NCBI RefSeq assembly: GCF_027922145.1
Contig: NZ_BSFC01000039.1
Coordinates: 49,108-113,107 of the forward strand
Length of the DNA: 64,000 nt
Reading direction: 5' to 3'
Origin: Novosphingobium resinovorum
Lineage (GTDB): Bacteria; Pseudomonadota; Alphaproteobacteria; Sphingomonadales; Sphingomonadaceae
Shown one piece after another: positions 7,114 through 15,004 of this stretch. Position 1 is the first letter of the stretch, and each line of letters opens with the position of its first letter. The notes beneath the pieces were generated by a model. That model saw only the letters and a program-made list of their open reading frames with translations. It was not told the DNA's origin and made no database searches. The translations under genes were made by a program, and so were the position numbers.

Positions 7114-8385
7114 CTAGCGGCTGATCCTAAGCGAGGTGCCCCCGCCGGAAACCTTCCAACCCTGCCCGCGCAAGGCACCCGCAAGCCGCTCGCCACCGCC
7201 GGATACGGTGACCCGCATGACCGAGGTGCCGCCGATCGCGAGGCTTACGGTCGCGGCGCCCTGCACACCCGGCACACCGCGAACGGCGGCGAGCGCGGCG
7301 TCTACCGCAGCGGCATCGGGCGTAGCGAACTGGACCGTTACGGTCTCGACCGGAGCGCCCGACACGTCTTCGGTGCGAATCACCGGGATCGGCGTCGGCA
7401 CCACCACGGGTGCCTCGCCCTTGGGCATCAGCTTTTCGCGCAGTTCGGCAAAGGCGCGGTCCAGCGCTTCTCCGCCTGCGTTGATAGAGGGGTCAGGGCG
7501 CAGTTCGCCGGTCGCCAGCGCGTCGCGGTAGAGGCCGTCGACGCGGGTGACGGCCTGCTCCAGCATGCGCGGCAGGTCCTGCTCGCTGGCGGCATCCATG
7601 GTGAAGCCGCCGAGGAACTTGTTGTCCGGGCCGTAGCGCGCCGTGAAGGTGCCCTTGATCGGGCCGCCGGGCCATTGCCGCTCCAGCCGCGCGACGGGCA
7701 TCACCACGTCAGAGGCGTCGAACTGGCCGAGCACCGTACGCCACCACAGGCGGCTGCGGCGCGAGGTCTGTCCGGCGGTGAGAATCAGCGATTCGCCGCC
7801 CGAGCCGGTCGGGCGCACGTAATCGACGGGGCTGGCGGCAGCCTGGAACTCGGCCCAGGCGCGCTGCCACGGCCCGCGCACCTCGAAGACCTGCCTGACA
7901 CCGCCCGAATCGAGCACCGGGATCAGCAGCAGCGGCGCCGAACGCGGACCGGAGCCCGCTCCAGCGCCGACATATTGCCCAGCCTTGGCCTTGTCGAAAA
8001 TGACGCCGAGCGTCGCGATATAGCGCTTGGGGCCGACCTGTTCGTGGCCGATGACCACCGAGGTCACCATCGCATCAATCGATTCTGTCGGCATGTCGGG
8101 GCCGCCCAGCTTCTTCCAGGCTTCCTTTTCCGCCAGTTTCCAGCCGTCGATCCGGGCCTGCGCGCCGGTCTTCGCGGTCACGTCGACGCTGATGCCGTTG
8201 ACCTGGATGTCCTGCGAATTGGCGAGCGGAGCTATACCGCGATCGCCCTCGATCTGCGCCAGAAGCTGGACGCCGGTGATCGTCGCCACTGCGAGAACGG
8301 CCGCGCCGCCCCACCACAACATGGCCCTGGAGGCGGCACCCTTGCGGCTGAACCGCAGGCTTTTGGGGGAAATCGTGATTGCCAT
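7114..8385 (-). CDS. Membrane-anchored periplasmic protein, uncharacterised
   Basis: The 423-residue protein has one N-terminal transmembrane helix (about residues 20-43) and a large presumably periplasmic part. Residues 60-125 (INGISVDVTAKTGAQARIDG...LAEKEAWKKL) resemble the repeat pattern of DUF2066-type proteins. The last 75 residues have the beta-alpha-beta spacing of a heavy-metal-associated fold but lack its CxxC pair. It is upstream of and probably co-transcribed with hda (10-base gap). It is divergent from purM, whose start is 69 bases away, so both promoters share that gap. No function can be stated. Confidence 0.75.
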   Translation of the reverse strand: MAITISPKSLRFSRKGAASRAMLWWGGAAVLAVATITGVQLLAQIEGDRGIAPLANSQDIQVNGISVDVTAKTGAQARIDGWKLAEKEAWKKLGGPDMPTESIDAMVTSVVIGHEQVGPKRYIATLGVIFDKAKAGQYVGAGAGSGPRSAPLLLIPVLDSGGVRQVFEVRGPWQRAWAEFQAAASPVDYVRPTGSGGESLILTAGQTSRRSRLWWRTVLGQFDASDVVMPVARLERQWPGGPIKGTFTARYGPDNKFLGGFTMDAASEQDLPRMLEQAVTRVDGLYRDALATGELRPDPSINAGGEALDRAFAELREKLMPKGEAPVVVPTPIPVIRTEDVSGAPVETVTVQFATPDAAAVDAALAAVRGVPGVQGAATVSLAIGGTSVMRVTVSGGGERLAGALRGQGWKVSGGGTSLRISR

Positions 8386-8454
8386 GTCGAAACCGGGGGC
8401 CTTGTGCCCAATCGAAGATGGAAATCCAAGTCACAAAGCGCTAGGCGCGCCCAC

Positions 8455-9558
8455 ATGTCCGACGATAACTCCCAGAAGAGCTATAGCTACGAGCAGGCCG
8501 GCGTCTCGATCGCGGCCGGTAACGCGCTGGTCAAGGCCATCGCCCCGCTCGCGAAATCCACCGCGCGCCCGGGCGCCGATGCGGAACTGGGAGGCTTCGG
8601 CGGCTTCTTCGATCCGCGCGCCGCGGGCTACAAGGATCCGCTGCTGGTCGCCGCCAACGACGGCGTCGGCACCAAGGTCAAGCTGGCTATCGACCACGAC
8701 CGCCACGACCATATCGGCATCGACCTCGTCGCCATGTGCGTCAACGACCTTATCGTGCAGGGCGCGGAGCCGCTGTTCTTCCTCGACTACTTCGCCACCG
8801 GCAAGCTGGAGAACGGCGTCGCCGAGCGCGTCGTGGCGGGCATTGCCGAGGGCTGCAAGATTTCGGGCTGCGCGCTCATCGGCGGTGAAACCGCGGAAAT
8901 GCCGGGCATGTACGCGGCGGGCGACTACGACCTCGCGGGCTTCTGCGTCGGCGCGGTGGAGCGCGGCGAGCAGCTGACCGGGGACAAGGTCGCGGCCGGC
9001 GACGTGCTGCTGGGCCTCGCGTCCTCGGGCGTCCATTCCAACGGGTATTCGCTGGTGCGCCGACTCGCGCAGGACAAGGGCTGGAAGCTGAACCGCCCCG
9101 CCCTGTTCGATGCCGACACCCTGCTGATCGACGCGCTGATCGCGCCCACCCGCATCTACGTGAAGAGCCTGCTGCCCTTCATCCGCGCGGGCCGGATCCA
9201 CGCCCTCGCCCACATCACCGGCGGCGGCCTGCTGGAGAACATCCCGCGCGTGCTGCCCAAGGGCCTGCACGCCCGCATCGACGCCGATGCCTGGCCGCAG
9301 CCGCGCCTGATGGCGTTCCTGCAGGCGCAGGGCAACATCGAGCCGGGCGAGATGGCGCGCACTTTCAACTGCGGCGTCGGCATGGTGCTGGCGGTCGCGG
9401 CCGACGAGGCCGAGGCGCTCAAGGCCGACCTCGAAGCCGCCGGAGAGACCGTCTTCACCATCGGCCGCATCGAGCCGGGCGAAAAGGGTTGCACCGTGAC
9501 AGGATCGGCCGAGGCGTGGTCCGCGCGCGAGCCGTGGGAAGCCGTTCACATCGGTTGA
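8455..9558 (+). CDS. purM: Phosphoribosylformylglycinamidine cyclo-ligase PurM
   Basis: The 367-residue AIR synthetase closes the imidazole ring in step five of de novo purine synthesis, using ATP and FGAM. The signature DGVGTKVKLA and the GGETAEMPGMY loop are intact, as are SGVHSNGYSLVR and HITGGGLLENIPRVLP. The ATG at 8455 gives the normal N-terminus (SYEQAGVSI within the first 20 residues); the frame extends far upstream only because the opposite gene leaves it open. purN follows after 133 bases that contain a palindromic repeat, and the two are likely one transcription unit. Confidence 0.97.
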   Translation: MSDDNSQKSYSYEQAGVSIAAGNALVKAIAPLAKSTARPGADAELGGFGGFFDPRAAGYKDPLLVAANDGVGTKVKLAIDHDRHDHIGIDLVAMCVNDLIVQGAEPLFFLDYFATGKLENGVAERVVAGIAEGCKISGCALIGGETAEMPGMYAAGDYDLAGFCVGAVERGEQLTGDKVAAGDVLLGLASSGVHSNGYSLVRRLAQDKGWKLNRPALFDADTLLIDALIAPTRIYVKSLLPFIRAGRIHALAHITGGGLLENIPRVLPKGLHARIDADAWPQPRLMAFLQAQGNIEPGEMARTFNCGVGMVLAVAADEAEALKADLEAAGETVFTIGRIEPGEKGCTVTGSAEAWSAREPWEAVHIG

Positions 9559-9583
9559 TCGAGGCCACGCCTCCTCACACGCT

Positions 9584-9676
9584 GCGTCACCCTGAACTTG
9601 TTTCAGGGTCCATGGTGCGCCACACCCCGGTCATGCCGGAAGGCGCAATGGATCCTGAATCGAGTTCAGGATGACG
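9584..9676. repeat. Imperfect palindromic repeat between purM and purN
   Basis: Arms at 9584-9612 (beginning CGTCACCCTGAACTTG) and 9648-9676 are inverted and match at roughly 24 of 29 positions. This is the common alphaproteobacterial 'cctgaa..ttcagg' type of intergenic palindrome. An ATG at 9671, in frame with purN, sits inside the right arm, which argues against it as the purN start. Confidence 0.7.
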
Positions 9677-9691
9677 GTTCGGGATTACGCA

Positions 9692-10642
9692 ATGACCCGC
9701 CAGAAAGTCGCCGTACTGATTTCCGGAAGCGGCACCAACATGGCCGCCCTGCTCTATGCGAGCCGCGCGGCCGACTGCCCTTACGAGATCGTGCTGGTCG
9801 CTGCCAACGATCCCGAGGCCAAGGGACTGCGGCTCGCCGAAGCGGAAGGCGTTAAGACCTTCGCGCTCAGTCACAAGGGCATGAAGCGGCCCGAGCACGA
9901 CGCGGCGATGGACGCGGCGATTCGCGCCAGCGGCGCGCAGTGGGTCGCGCTGGCGGGCTACATGCGCATCCTGACGCCGGAATTCGTGGGCAGCTGGGAA
10001 GGCCGGATGGTCAACATCCACCCCTCGCTGCTGCCCAAGTACACCGGCCTGCACACGCATGACCGCGCGATCGAGGCGGGCGACAGTCATGGCGGCGTCA
10101 CCGTTCACCTCGTCACCGCCGAACTCGACGATGGCCCGATCCTCGGCCAGACGCCGGTGGCGATCCTGCCAGGCGACACCGCCGACACGCTCGCGGGCCG
10201 TGTGCTGATCGCCGAGCACCAGCTCTACTCGCGCTGCCTCGCCGACCTCGTCACGCGAGAGACGCGGCCCGAATGGCTGCTTGAGCAAGTGCGCGAACGC
10301 GCCCTCGCCTTGCCCGAGAGCGATGAGACGGTCAGCCACGGCATGGCCTGCTTCGGCGTGATAAAGGGCAAGAAGTTCGCCTACTTCAGCGCCGACCATC
10401 ACGGGGACGGCCGCGTCGCGCTGCTGATTAAGATCAGCGGCGCCGACGAACAGGCGATGCTGATCGAGCAAGACGACGACCTATACTTCCGCCCCGCCTA
10501 CTTCGGCGACGGCTGGCTCGGCATTCGCCTCGATCGCGGCGACACCGACTGGGAGGCGATCGCCGACTGGCTCTGGCTGTCGTGGCGGGCAGTGGCGCCC
10601 AAGCGGCTCACCGCGCTGATGGATGCAGCCGGACAGTTCTAA
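9692..10642 (+). CDS. purN: PurN formyltransferase fused to a MmcQ/YjbR-like domain
   Basis: The first about 190 of 316 residues are glycinamide ribonucleotide transformylase (N10-formyl-THF dependent, step three of purine synthesis). The phosphate loop ISGSGTN, the catalytic N-x-H-x-S segment VNIHPSLLPKY and the following HDRAI/GGVTVH...DDGPI are all present. Residues from about 205 on (SHGMACFGVIKGKKFAYFS... FRPAYFGDGWLGIRLD...WLSWRAVAPKRL) form a second domain like the small DNA-binding-like MmcQ/YjbR family, normally a separate protein of about 115 residues. The ATG at 9692 is preferred to the one at 9671. The stop overlaps the convergent downstream gene by 3 bases. Confidence 0.92.
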   Translation: MTRQKVAVLISGSGTNMAALLYASRAADCPYEIVLVAANDPEAKGLRLAEAEGVKTFALSHKGMKRPEHDAAMDAAIRASGAQWVALAGYMRILTPEFVGSWEGRMVNIHPSLLPKYTGLHTHDRAIEAGDSHGGVTVHLVTAELDDGPILGQTPVAILPGDTADTLAGRVLIAEHQLYSRCLADLVTRETRPEWLLEQVRERALALPESDETVSHGMACFGVIKGKKFAYFSADHHGDGRVALLIKISGADEQAMLIEQDDDLYFRPAYFGDGWLGIRLDRGDTDWEAIADWLWLSWRAVAPKRLTALMDAAGQF

Positions 10643-11313
10643 AAGGTATAGCCCACCGAAAGCTGGACGATCGGGTAGACCTTGTAGTTGTCCACCTCGC
10701 CTTCGATTTCGGCGCGTTCGCGGGCGAGATCTTCCTGGAACAGCGGGTTGCTTGCCAGCTCACCCGTAGCGACGACGTCTTCGGTCCGGGGCCTTCCGTG
10801 GAGCATCACCCCTGCATCGAGGCTCCACGCAAAGCCCTTATCCCGGTTCTTCGCGAACCCCACGGTGAACGTCGGCGCGAACCGGCGGGCTCGGACCTTG
10901 CCCTCGATAGTGCCGATTTCCTCGGGCGTGTAAACTCGCTGGCCGACCGTCACCGCCTCGGTCGGCGTCGCGACAAGGTCGATTCGATTGCTGCTCACAC
11001 GAAACCCCGCGGAGAGCCGGAAGCCGTTGCGGAAGGGATAGATATCCGCGTTAGCGCCCCATGATCGAAGCTTGAGGTCGCCATGGTAGTTGATGTCGTC
11101 GACATCGACATTGTGACCAAGCCCAAGAAAAGTCGCGGACGCCCGAACGCCGATGATCGGCGAAGGTCGAAAGCCCACTTCCGGCCCGATGCCCAGCGAA
11201 CCACCGGTCGCGGCGACAGTCACGCCAGTGGGCTTATCCTGCGCATGACAGACCGACGGCAGCCACGATGCCATGATCAGACCGGTTGCGCCTGCGATAT
11301 GCTTCAAAGTCAT
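10639..11313 (-). CDS. Outer-membrane beta-barrel protein, uncharacterised
   Basis: The 224-residue protein has a signal peptide (cleavage after about CHAQD) and alternating polar and aromatic strands (VGFRPSPIIGVRASATFLG, LRSWGANADIYPFRNGFRLSAGFRV). It ends in SVGYTF, the C-terminal Phe signature for outer-membrane insertion. It resembles small eight-strand barrels of the OmpW/OprF-like kind without a recognised family. It is convergent with purN, the stop codons overlapping. No partner gene is evident. Confidence 0.75.
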   Translation of the reverse strand: MTLKHIAGATGLIMASWLPSVCHAQDKPTGVTVAATGGSLGIGPEVGFRPSPIIGVRASATFLGLGHNVDVDDINYHGDLKLRSWGANADIYPFRNGFRLSAGFRVSSNRIDLVATPTEAVTVGQRVYTPEEIGTIEGKVRARRFAPTFTVGFAKNRDKGFAWSLDAGVMLHGRPRTEDVVATGELASNPLFQEDLARERAEIEGEVDNYKVYPIVQLSVGYTF

Positions 11314-11405
11314 GCGGTCTCCTCAGCCCGCCCCGCATGACTGATCCTCGCCGCCGATGGTAAACCGAGGCTTGCTCCCGCCCTCCGTAAACCTACGCGG
11401 CGGCG

Positions 11406-11651
11406 TCAAATTTCTGTGTAGTCGACTTGCGGCCTGCTCTCGCGCGTGCCGCGATAGCGCTTGCCGGGGTCCTGCGGGTCTCCGGCGATCAGAACGTAAT
11501 CCTCATGCACTTCCGTCAGCGTGCCCGCGAAGGGGAAGCCTTCGAGGCTGCCGTTGACGCGGAAACTGACGGTGTCGCCGACCTTGAAGGTTTTTTCGTC
11601 GAAGTTGAATTCGAAGGGACAGCTTTCGCCGGTTTCGCCCATTCCCTGCAT
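11406..11651 (-). CDS. Small hypothetical protein
   Basis: The 81-residue product is acidic and apparently all-beta, with FKVGDTVSFRVNGSLEGFPFAGTLTEVHEDYVLIAG looking like a small barrel of the SH3 or KOW kind. It has no signal peptide. The ATG at 11651 is preceded by GAGGAGAA at a proper distance, which supports it as a real gene. No family is recognised and it has no close neighbour on the same strand. Confidence 0.6.
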   Translation of the reverse strand: MQGMGETGESCPFEFNFDEKTFKVGDTVSFRVNGSLEGFPFAGTLTEVHEDYVLIAGDPQDPGKRYRGTRESRPQVDYTEI

Positions 11652-11765
11652 CGTGGTTCTCCTCTGCTACGAACGTACAGCAGTGAGCCGCGATGGATCA
11701 AATCGAAACTCGGTGCGTGAACAGCGCGGCGCCGATAACTCGATCGTGTGACTCAGTTCGTGGGA

Positions 11766-11897
11766 TCAACGGTACTGCGTCGCCGCCCGCGCTTGCATGC
11801 CCGCGCCCGGCCTTACCGGATCGGTACTGGCTACATGAGACATCAACACCGCTGCGCAGAACGAGAGGGATGCCGCAATCAGGATCGTCTTGGCCAT
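11766..11897 (-). CDS. Possible 43-residue secreted peptide
   Basis: On the minus strand the ATG at 11897 opens a 43-codon frame. It starts MAKTILIAASLSFCAAVLMS, a good signal-peptide-like segment, and ends in a short polar tail with a TGA at 11766-11768. A weak GGAAA lies 8 bases upstream. It is too short for ordinary gene calling, and the competing frames here give no plausible protein. The hydrophobic N-terminus is the only support, so this is a tentative call. Confidence 0.4.
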   Translation of the reverse strand: MAKTILIAASLSFCAAVLMSHVASTDPVRPGAGMQARAATQYR

Positions 11898-11961
11898 CAG
11901 GATTTCCGCTGTAACGAATTACCCATAGAATAAGCACCCGACACACAAGCACCAAAAGAAA

Positions 11962-11985
11962 AAGGCCGCCGAAACCGGCGACCTT
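11962..11985 (-). terminator. Rho-independent terminator of ndk
   Basis: Arms AAGGCCGCCG (11962-11971) and CGGCGACCTT (11976-11985) pair with one G-U over ten bases around AAAC. On the minus strand the hairpin is followed by TTTTTCTTTT. It lies 32 bases past the ndk stop. Confidence 0.85.
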
Positions 11986-12016
11986 CTCCCGAATTACGAA
12001 GATTTAACCGTCAGCT

Positions 12017-12439
12017 TCAGCCGACGATCTCTTCCGGCTTGAAGAAGTAGGCGATCTCGATCGCCGCGTTCTCTTCCGAATCCGAACCGTGGACCGAGTT
12101 GGCTTCGATCGATTCGGCCAGTTCCTTGCGGATGGTGCCGGCGTCGGCGTTCTCGGGGTTGGTGGCGCCCATGATGTCACGGTTGCGCTTCACGGCGTCT
12201 TCGCCTTCGAGCACCTGGACGACGACGGGGCCGGAAATCATGAACGAAACCAGGTCGTTGAAGAACGGACGCTCGGCGTGGACGGCGTAGAAGCCCTCCG
12301 CCTGTTCCTTCGACATCTGGATGCGCTTGGAGGCGACGACGCGCAGGCCGGCTTCCTCGAGCATCTTGGTGACGGCGCCGGTCAGGTTGCGGCGGGTGGC
12401 GTCGGGCTTGATGATCGAAAAGGTGCGGGTAACCGCCAT
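12017..12439 (-). CDS. ndk: Nucleoside diphosphate kinase
   Basis: The 140-residue enzyme moves the gamma phosphate of ATP onto other nucleoside diphosphates through a phosphohistidine, balancing NTP and dNTP pools in the cytoplasm. The N-terminus TFSIIKPDA, the GATNPENADAGTIR segment and the active-site NSVHGSDS with His117 are all canonical, and the length is that of the family. It is a single-gene unit with its own terminator at 11962-11985. Confidence 0.98.
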   Translation of the reverse strand: MAVTRTFSIIKPDATRRNLTGAVTKMLEEAGLRVVASKRIQMSKEQAEGFYAVHAERPFFNDLVSFMISGPVVVQVLEGEDAVKRNRDIMGATNPENADAGTIRKELAESIEANSVHGSDSEENAAIEIAYFFKPEEIVG

Positions 12440-12629
12440 GGGACTATTCCTTGGACAAGGGCGTTATTGTTGGGCGCGCCCCTAGCCGGGAATGGGGTTG
12501 TCCGCAAGGTGGGCACCAAACTGGAAATACAGAACACTGAACTGTCCGCGTTCAAACGAAGAGCCGGCGCCTTCAGCACATGGAAGCGATGAACATCTGA
12601 CACCTTTGCAGGACCGGCAGGCGCGGACT

Positions 12630-12869
12630 TCAGATCCAGTCGCGCCCATCGGCGGAACCGCAACCGTAAGGAGGCAGTTGGCCAGGAAAACGGGTCTGCA
12701 TCTTGTGACACCCCCAACTCCGCAGCGGCCCCGGGGCATAGCCATTCAACGCGATGCCCACTTCGTCATAAGGGCTGCTGCCCTGCGCCACATACATGTA
12801 CCAGCGACCGCCGAACATCACCAACGCAGCGACGACGACCACGATCACGACCCGCAGGACTTTCTGCAT
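12630..12869 (-). CDS. Small single-span membrane protein, hypothetical
   Basis: The frame encodes 79 residues from the ATG at 12869, or 81 from a GTG at 12875. An N-terminal hydrophobic helix (VLRVVIVVVVAALVMFGG) is followed by a short exported part with two Cys residues and a Tyr/Pro-rich tail. The sequence GGAGTGAGA upstream could serve as ribosome binding site. I recognise no family. It lies between ndk and holC on the same strand, not close enough to either for a confident operon. Confidence 0.55.
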   Translation of the reverse strand: MQKVLRVVIVVVVAALVMFGGRWYMYVAQGSSPYDEVGIALNGYAPGPLRSWGCHKMQTRFPGQLPPYGCGSADGRDWI

Positions 12870-12980
12870 TCTCACTCCGTAAACAACTTTTCGGGGGGAG
12901 CGTGCCTGTGCCCATCACCGCATTCTTCAGCAAGCCCATTGTCGACTTTCCGAACATGTCCGTGAAGACGACTTTCCGCC

Positions 12981-13424
12981 TTATTCTTCGGCTTTCTTGG
13001 CCCAGCGGCCGTCTTCCTGCGCCCAGTATTCCTTCTTAACCCCTTCGCGGCCGCGCAAGTCGCGCCAGACCTCGCGCGCCTGCGGCTTGGTCTCGTCGTC
13101 GAAGAGGTAGAAGGTGCGCTCGAACGGCTCTTCGCCCTCGCACCATACGCCGTCGGCGATGATGAGGAACCGGGCGCCGTTCGCCGGGTCGGGAATGTCG
13201 GACAGGAGGACCGGCTGGCGATCCTCGTGCCCCTCGCCCATCTGGCCGTTGGCGAGGAAGCCGTCGGGCCGGTGCGACCACAGCGCCGCCGAAATCCGGC
13301 CGCGCTGCTGCTCGTCGGCGGAGACCACGAGCACGCGCCCCCCGCCCTCGACGATGCGCCGGGCCAGCAGCGGTACGACCGCATGGGCCGGGTCGCGGCT
13401 GAGTTCATAGAACATGACCTGCAC
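12981..13424 (-). CDS. holC: DNA polymerase III chi subunit
   Basis: The 147-residue protein matches HolC, the clamp-loader accessory subunit that links the polymerase III holoenzyme to single-strand-binding protein. The N-terminus MQVMFYELSRDP, the RRIVEGGGRVLVVSADEQQ helix-strand unit and LSDIPDPANGARFLIIADG in the middle follow the family. The charged C-terminus (WAKKAEE) is normal. It starts 21 bases after the pepA stop; the pepA-holC pairing is common in proteobacteria and supports both calls. Confidence 0.93.
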   Translation of the reverse strand: MQVMFYELSRDPAHAVVPLLARRIVEGGGRVLVVSADEQQRGRISAALWSHRPDGFLANGQMGEGHEDRQPVLLSDIPDPANGARFLIIADGVWCEGEEPFERTFYLFDDETKPQAREVWRDLRGREGVKKEYWAQEDGRWAKKAEE

Positions 13425-13445
13425 CTGGCCGCGTCCTTTTCTGGC

Positions 13446-14909
13446 TCAGGCTTCGATCGTGTCGCGCACGAAGCGATCGAGCAGGCGCACGCCGAAGCCG
13501 GTCGCACCCTTGTCCCAGGTAGCGCCGGGCTTGTCGGTCCACACGGTGCCCGCGATGTCGAGGTGCGCCCAGGGCGTATCGTTCTCGATGAAGCGCAGCA
13601 GGAACTGCGCCGCCGTGATCGAGCCGCCGAAGCGCGGGCCGACGTTCTTCATGTCGGCGATCGGGCTGTCGATCATCTTGTCGTAGGTCGGCCCCATCGG
13701 CATGCGCCACAGGCGATCGCCCGAGGCATCACCCGCCGCGTTCAACTCGGCCGCAAGACCGTCGTTGTTCGAGAACAGGCCCGCATATTCGTGCGAGAGG
13801 CTGAGGATGATCGCGCCGGTCAGGGTCGCGAGGTCGATCACCTTGGCAGGCGCATATTCGCGCTGCACCCAGGTCAGCGCGTCGCACAGGACGAGGCGGC
13901 CTTCGGCGTCGGTGTTGATGACCTCGATGGTCTGGCCCGACATGGAAGTCACCACGTCGCCCGGACGCTGGGCATTCCCGTCAGGCATGTTCTCGACGAG
14001 GCCGCACACGCCGATGACGTTGGCCTTGGCGTTGCGCAGAGCGAGGGCGAGCATGGTACCCGCAACCGCACCGGCGCCGCCCATGTCCCACTTCATGTCT
14101 TCCATGCCGCCTGCCGGCTTGATCGAGATGCCGCCGGTATCGAACGTCACGCCTTTGCCGACGAAGGCCACGGGCTTTGCGCCCTCTTCGCCGCCCAGCC
14201 ACTCCATGACGAGCAGGCGCGCGGGGCGAACCGAACCTTGCGCAACGCCGAGCAGCGAGCCCATGCCGAGCGCCGCCATCTCCTTGTCGTCGAGCACGCG
14301 GATGGTCAGGCCCGAGCCCTCCATGCGCGCTTTGCAGCGTTCCACGAAACTCTCGGGGTAGATGATGTTCGCGGGTTCGGTGACGAGTTCGCGGGTGAAG
14401 GAAACGCCTTGCGCGATCGCCTGCTCGATCTCCCAAACCGCCTCGGTGCCTTCGGGCGCGCCGACGAGCGAAACTTCGGCAAGGCTCGGCTTCGCATCGG
14501 CGGCCAGCTTGGTGCGATAGACGTCATGGCGCCACGAACGCAGCTGCGCGCCGAGCAGTGCCCCTGCCGCTTCCTCGGCCGAGAGACCCGCGCCGGTGAT
14601 GTCGAGCGTCAACACCGTCTCGCCGCTGGTGAGGTACTTGGCGACGACGGCCGCGCCGGCCTTTTCCACCGCAGCCTTGCGGTCCCTTGCCGAAGCCTCA
14701 CCGATCCCGGCCAGCGCCACGCGCACGGCTTTACCGCTGCGCTCGACGAAACCTTCGAAGACCTGGCCCGCCTTGCCCGTGAAACGCGCGCGCTTCGCGC
14801 CTTCCGCCAGCACCGCTTCGAGGTCTGCAGGCACCGCGTCCTGATTGACGAGACGCGCGATGACGCCGGAGTTCGACTCATCTGCCGCCCCAAGGAACTG
14901 GATCTTCAT
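13446..14909 (-). CDS. pepA: Leucyl aminopeptidase (M17 family)
   Basis: The 487-residue cytosolic metallo-aminopeptidase removes N-terminal amino acids with two divalent metals. The catalytic domain shows KGVTFDTGG (metal-binding Lys and Asp), the KWDMGGAGAV loop and the signature NTDAEGR at about residues 332-338. The N-terminal macro-like domain spans about residues 1-160. In some bacteria PepA also binds DNA; that cannot be judged here. The ATG at 14909 with an AGGAGAA upstream is preferred over the upstream in-frame start at 14957. The frame opposite to it, though long, is a shadow. Confidence 0.96.
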   Translation of the reverse strand: MKIQFLGAADESNSGVIARLVNQDAVPADLEAVLAEGAKRARFTGKAGQVFEGFVERSGKAVRVALAGIGEASARDRKAAVEKAGAAVVAKYLTSGETVLTLDITGAGLSAEEAAGALLGAQLRSWRHDVYRTKLAADAKPSLAEVSLVGAPEGTEAVWEIEQAIAQGVSFTRELVTEPANIIYPESFVERCKARMEGSGLTIRVLDDKEMAALGMGSLLGVAQGSVRPARLLVMEWLGGEEGAKPVAFVGKGVTFDTGGISIKPAGGMEDMKWDMGGAGAVAGTMLALALRNAKANVIGVCGLVENMPDGNAQRPGDVVTSMSGQTIEVINTDAEGRLVLCDALTWVQREYAPAKVIDLATLTGAIILSLSHEYAGLFSNNDGLAAELNAAGDASGDRLWRMPMGPTYDKMIDSPIADMKNVGPRFGGSITAAQFLLRFIENDTPWAHLDIAGTVWTDKPGATWDKGATGFGVRLLDRFVRDTIEA

Positions 14910-15004
14910 GGATTCTCCTGGATTTCCCCGGTGAAACGCCGATCTTGTGCGCTTCACCGCATGACTGGATTGCAGTTAGGCACAGGCGATGCGATAGGCA
15001 ACCC

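Noticed and set aside
11698..11955. Minus-strand 85-codon frame
   Set aside because: No ribosome binding site or domain; it overlaps the more plausible 43-codon peptide in another frame.
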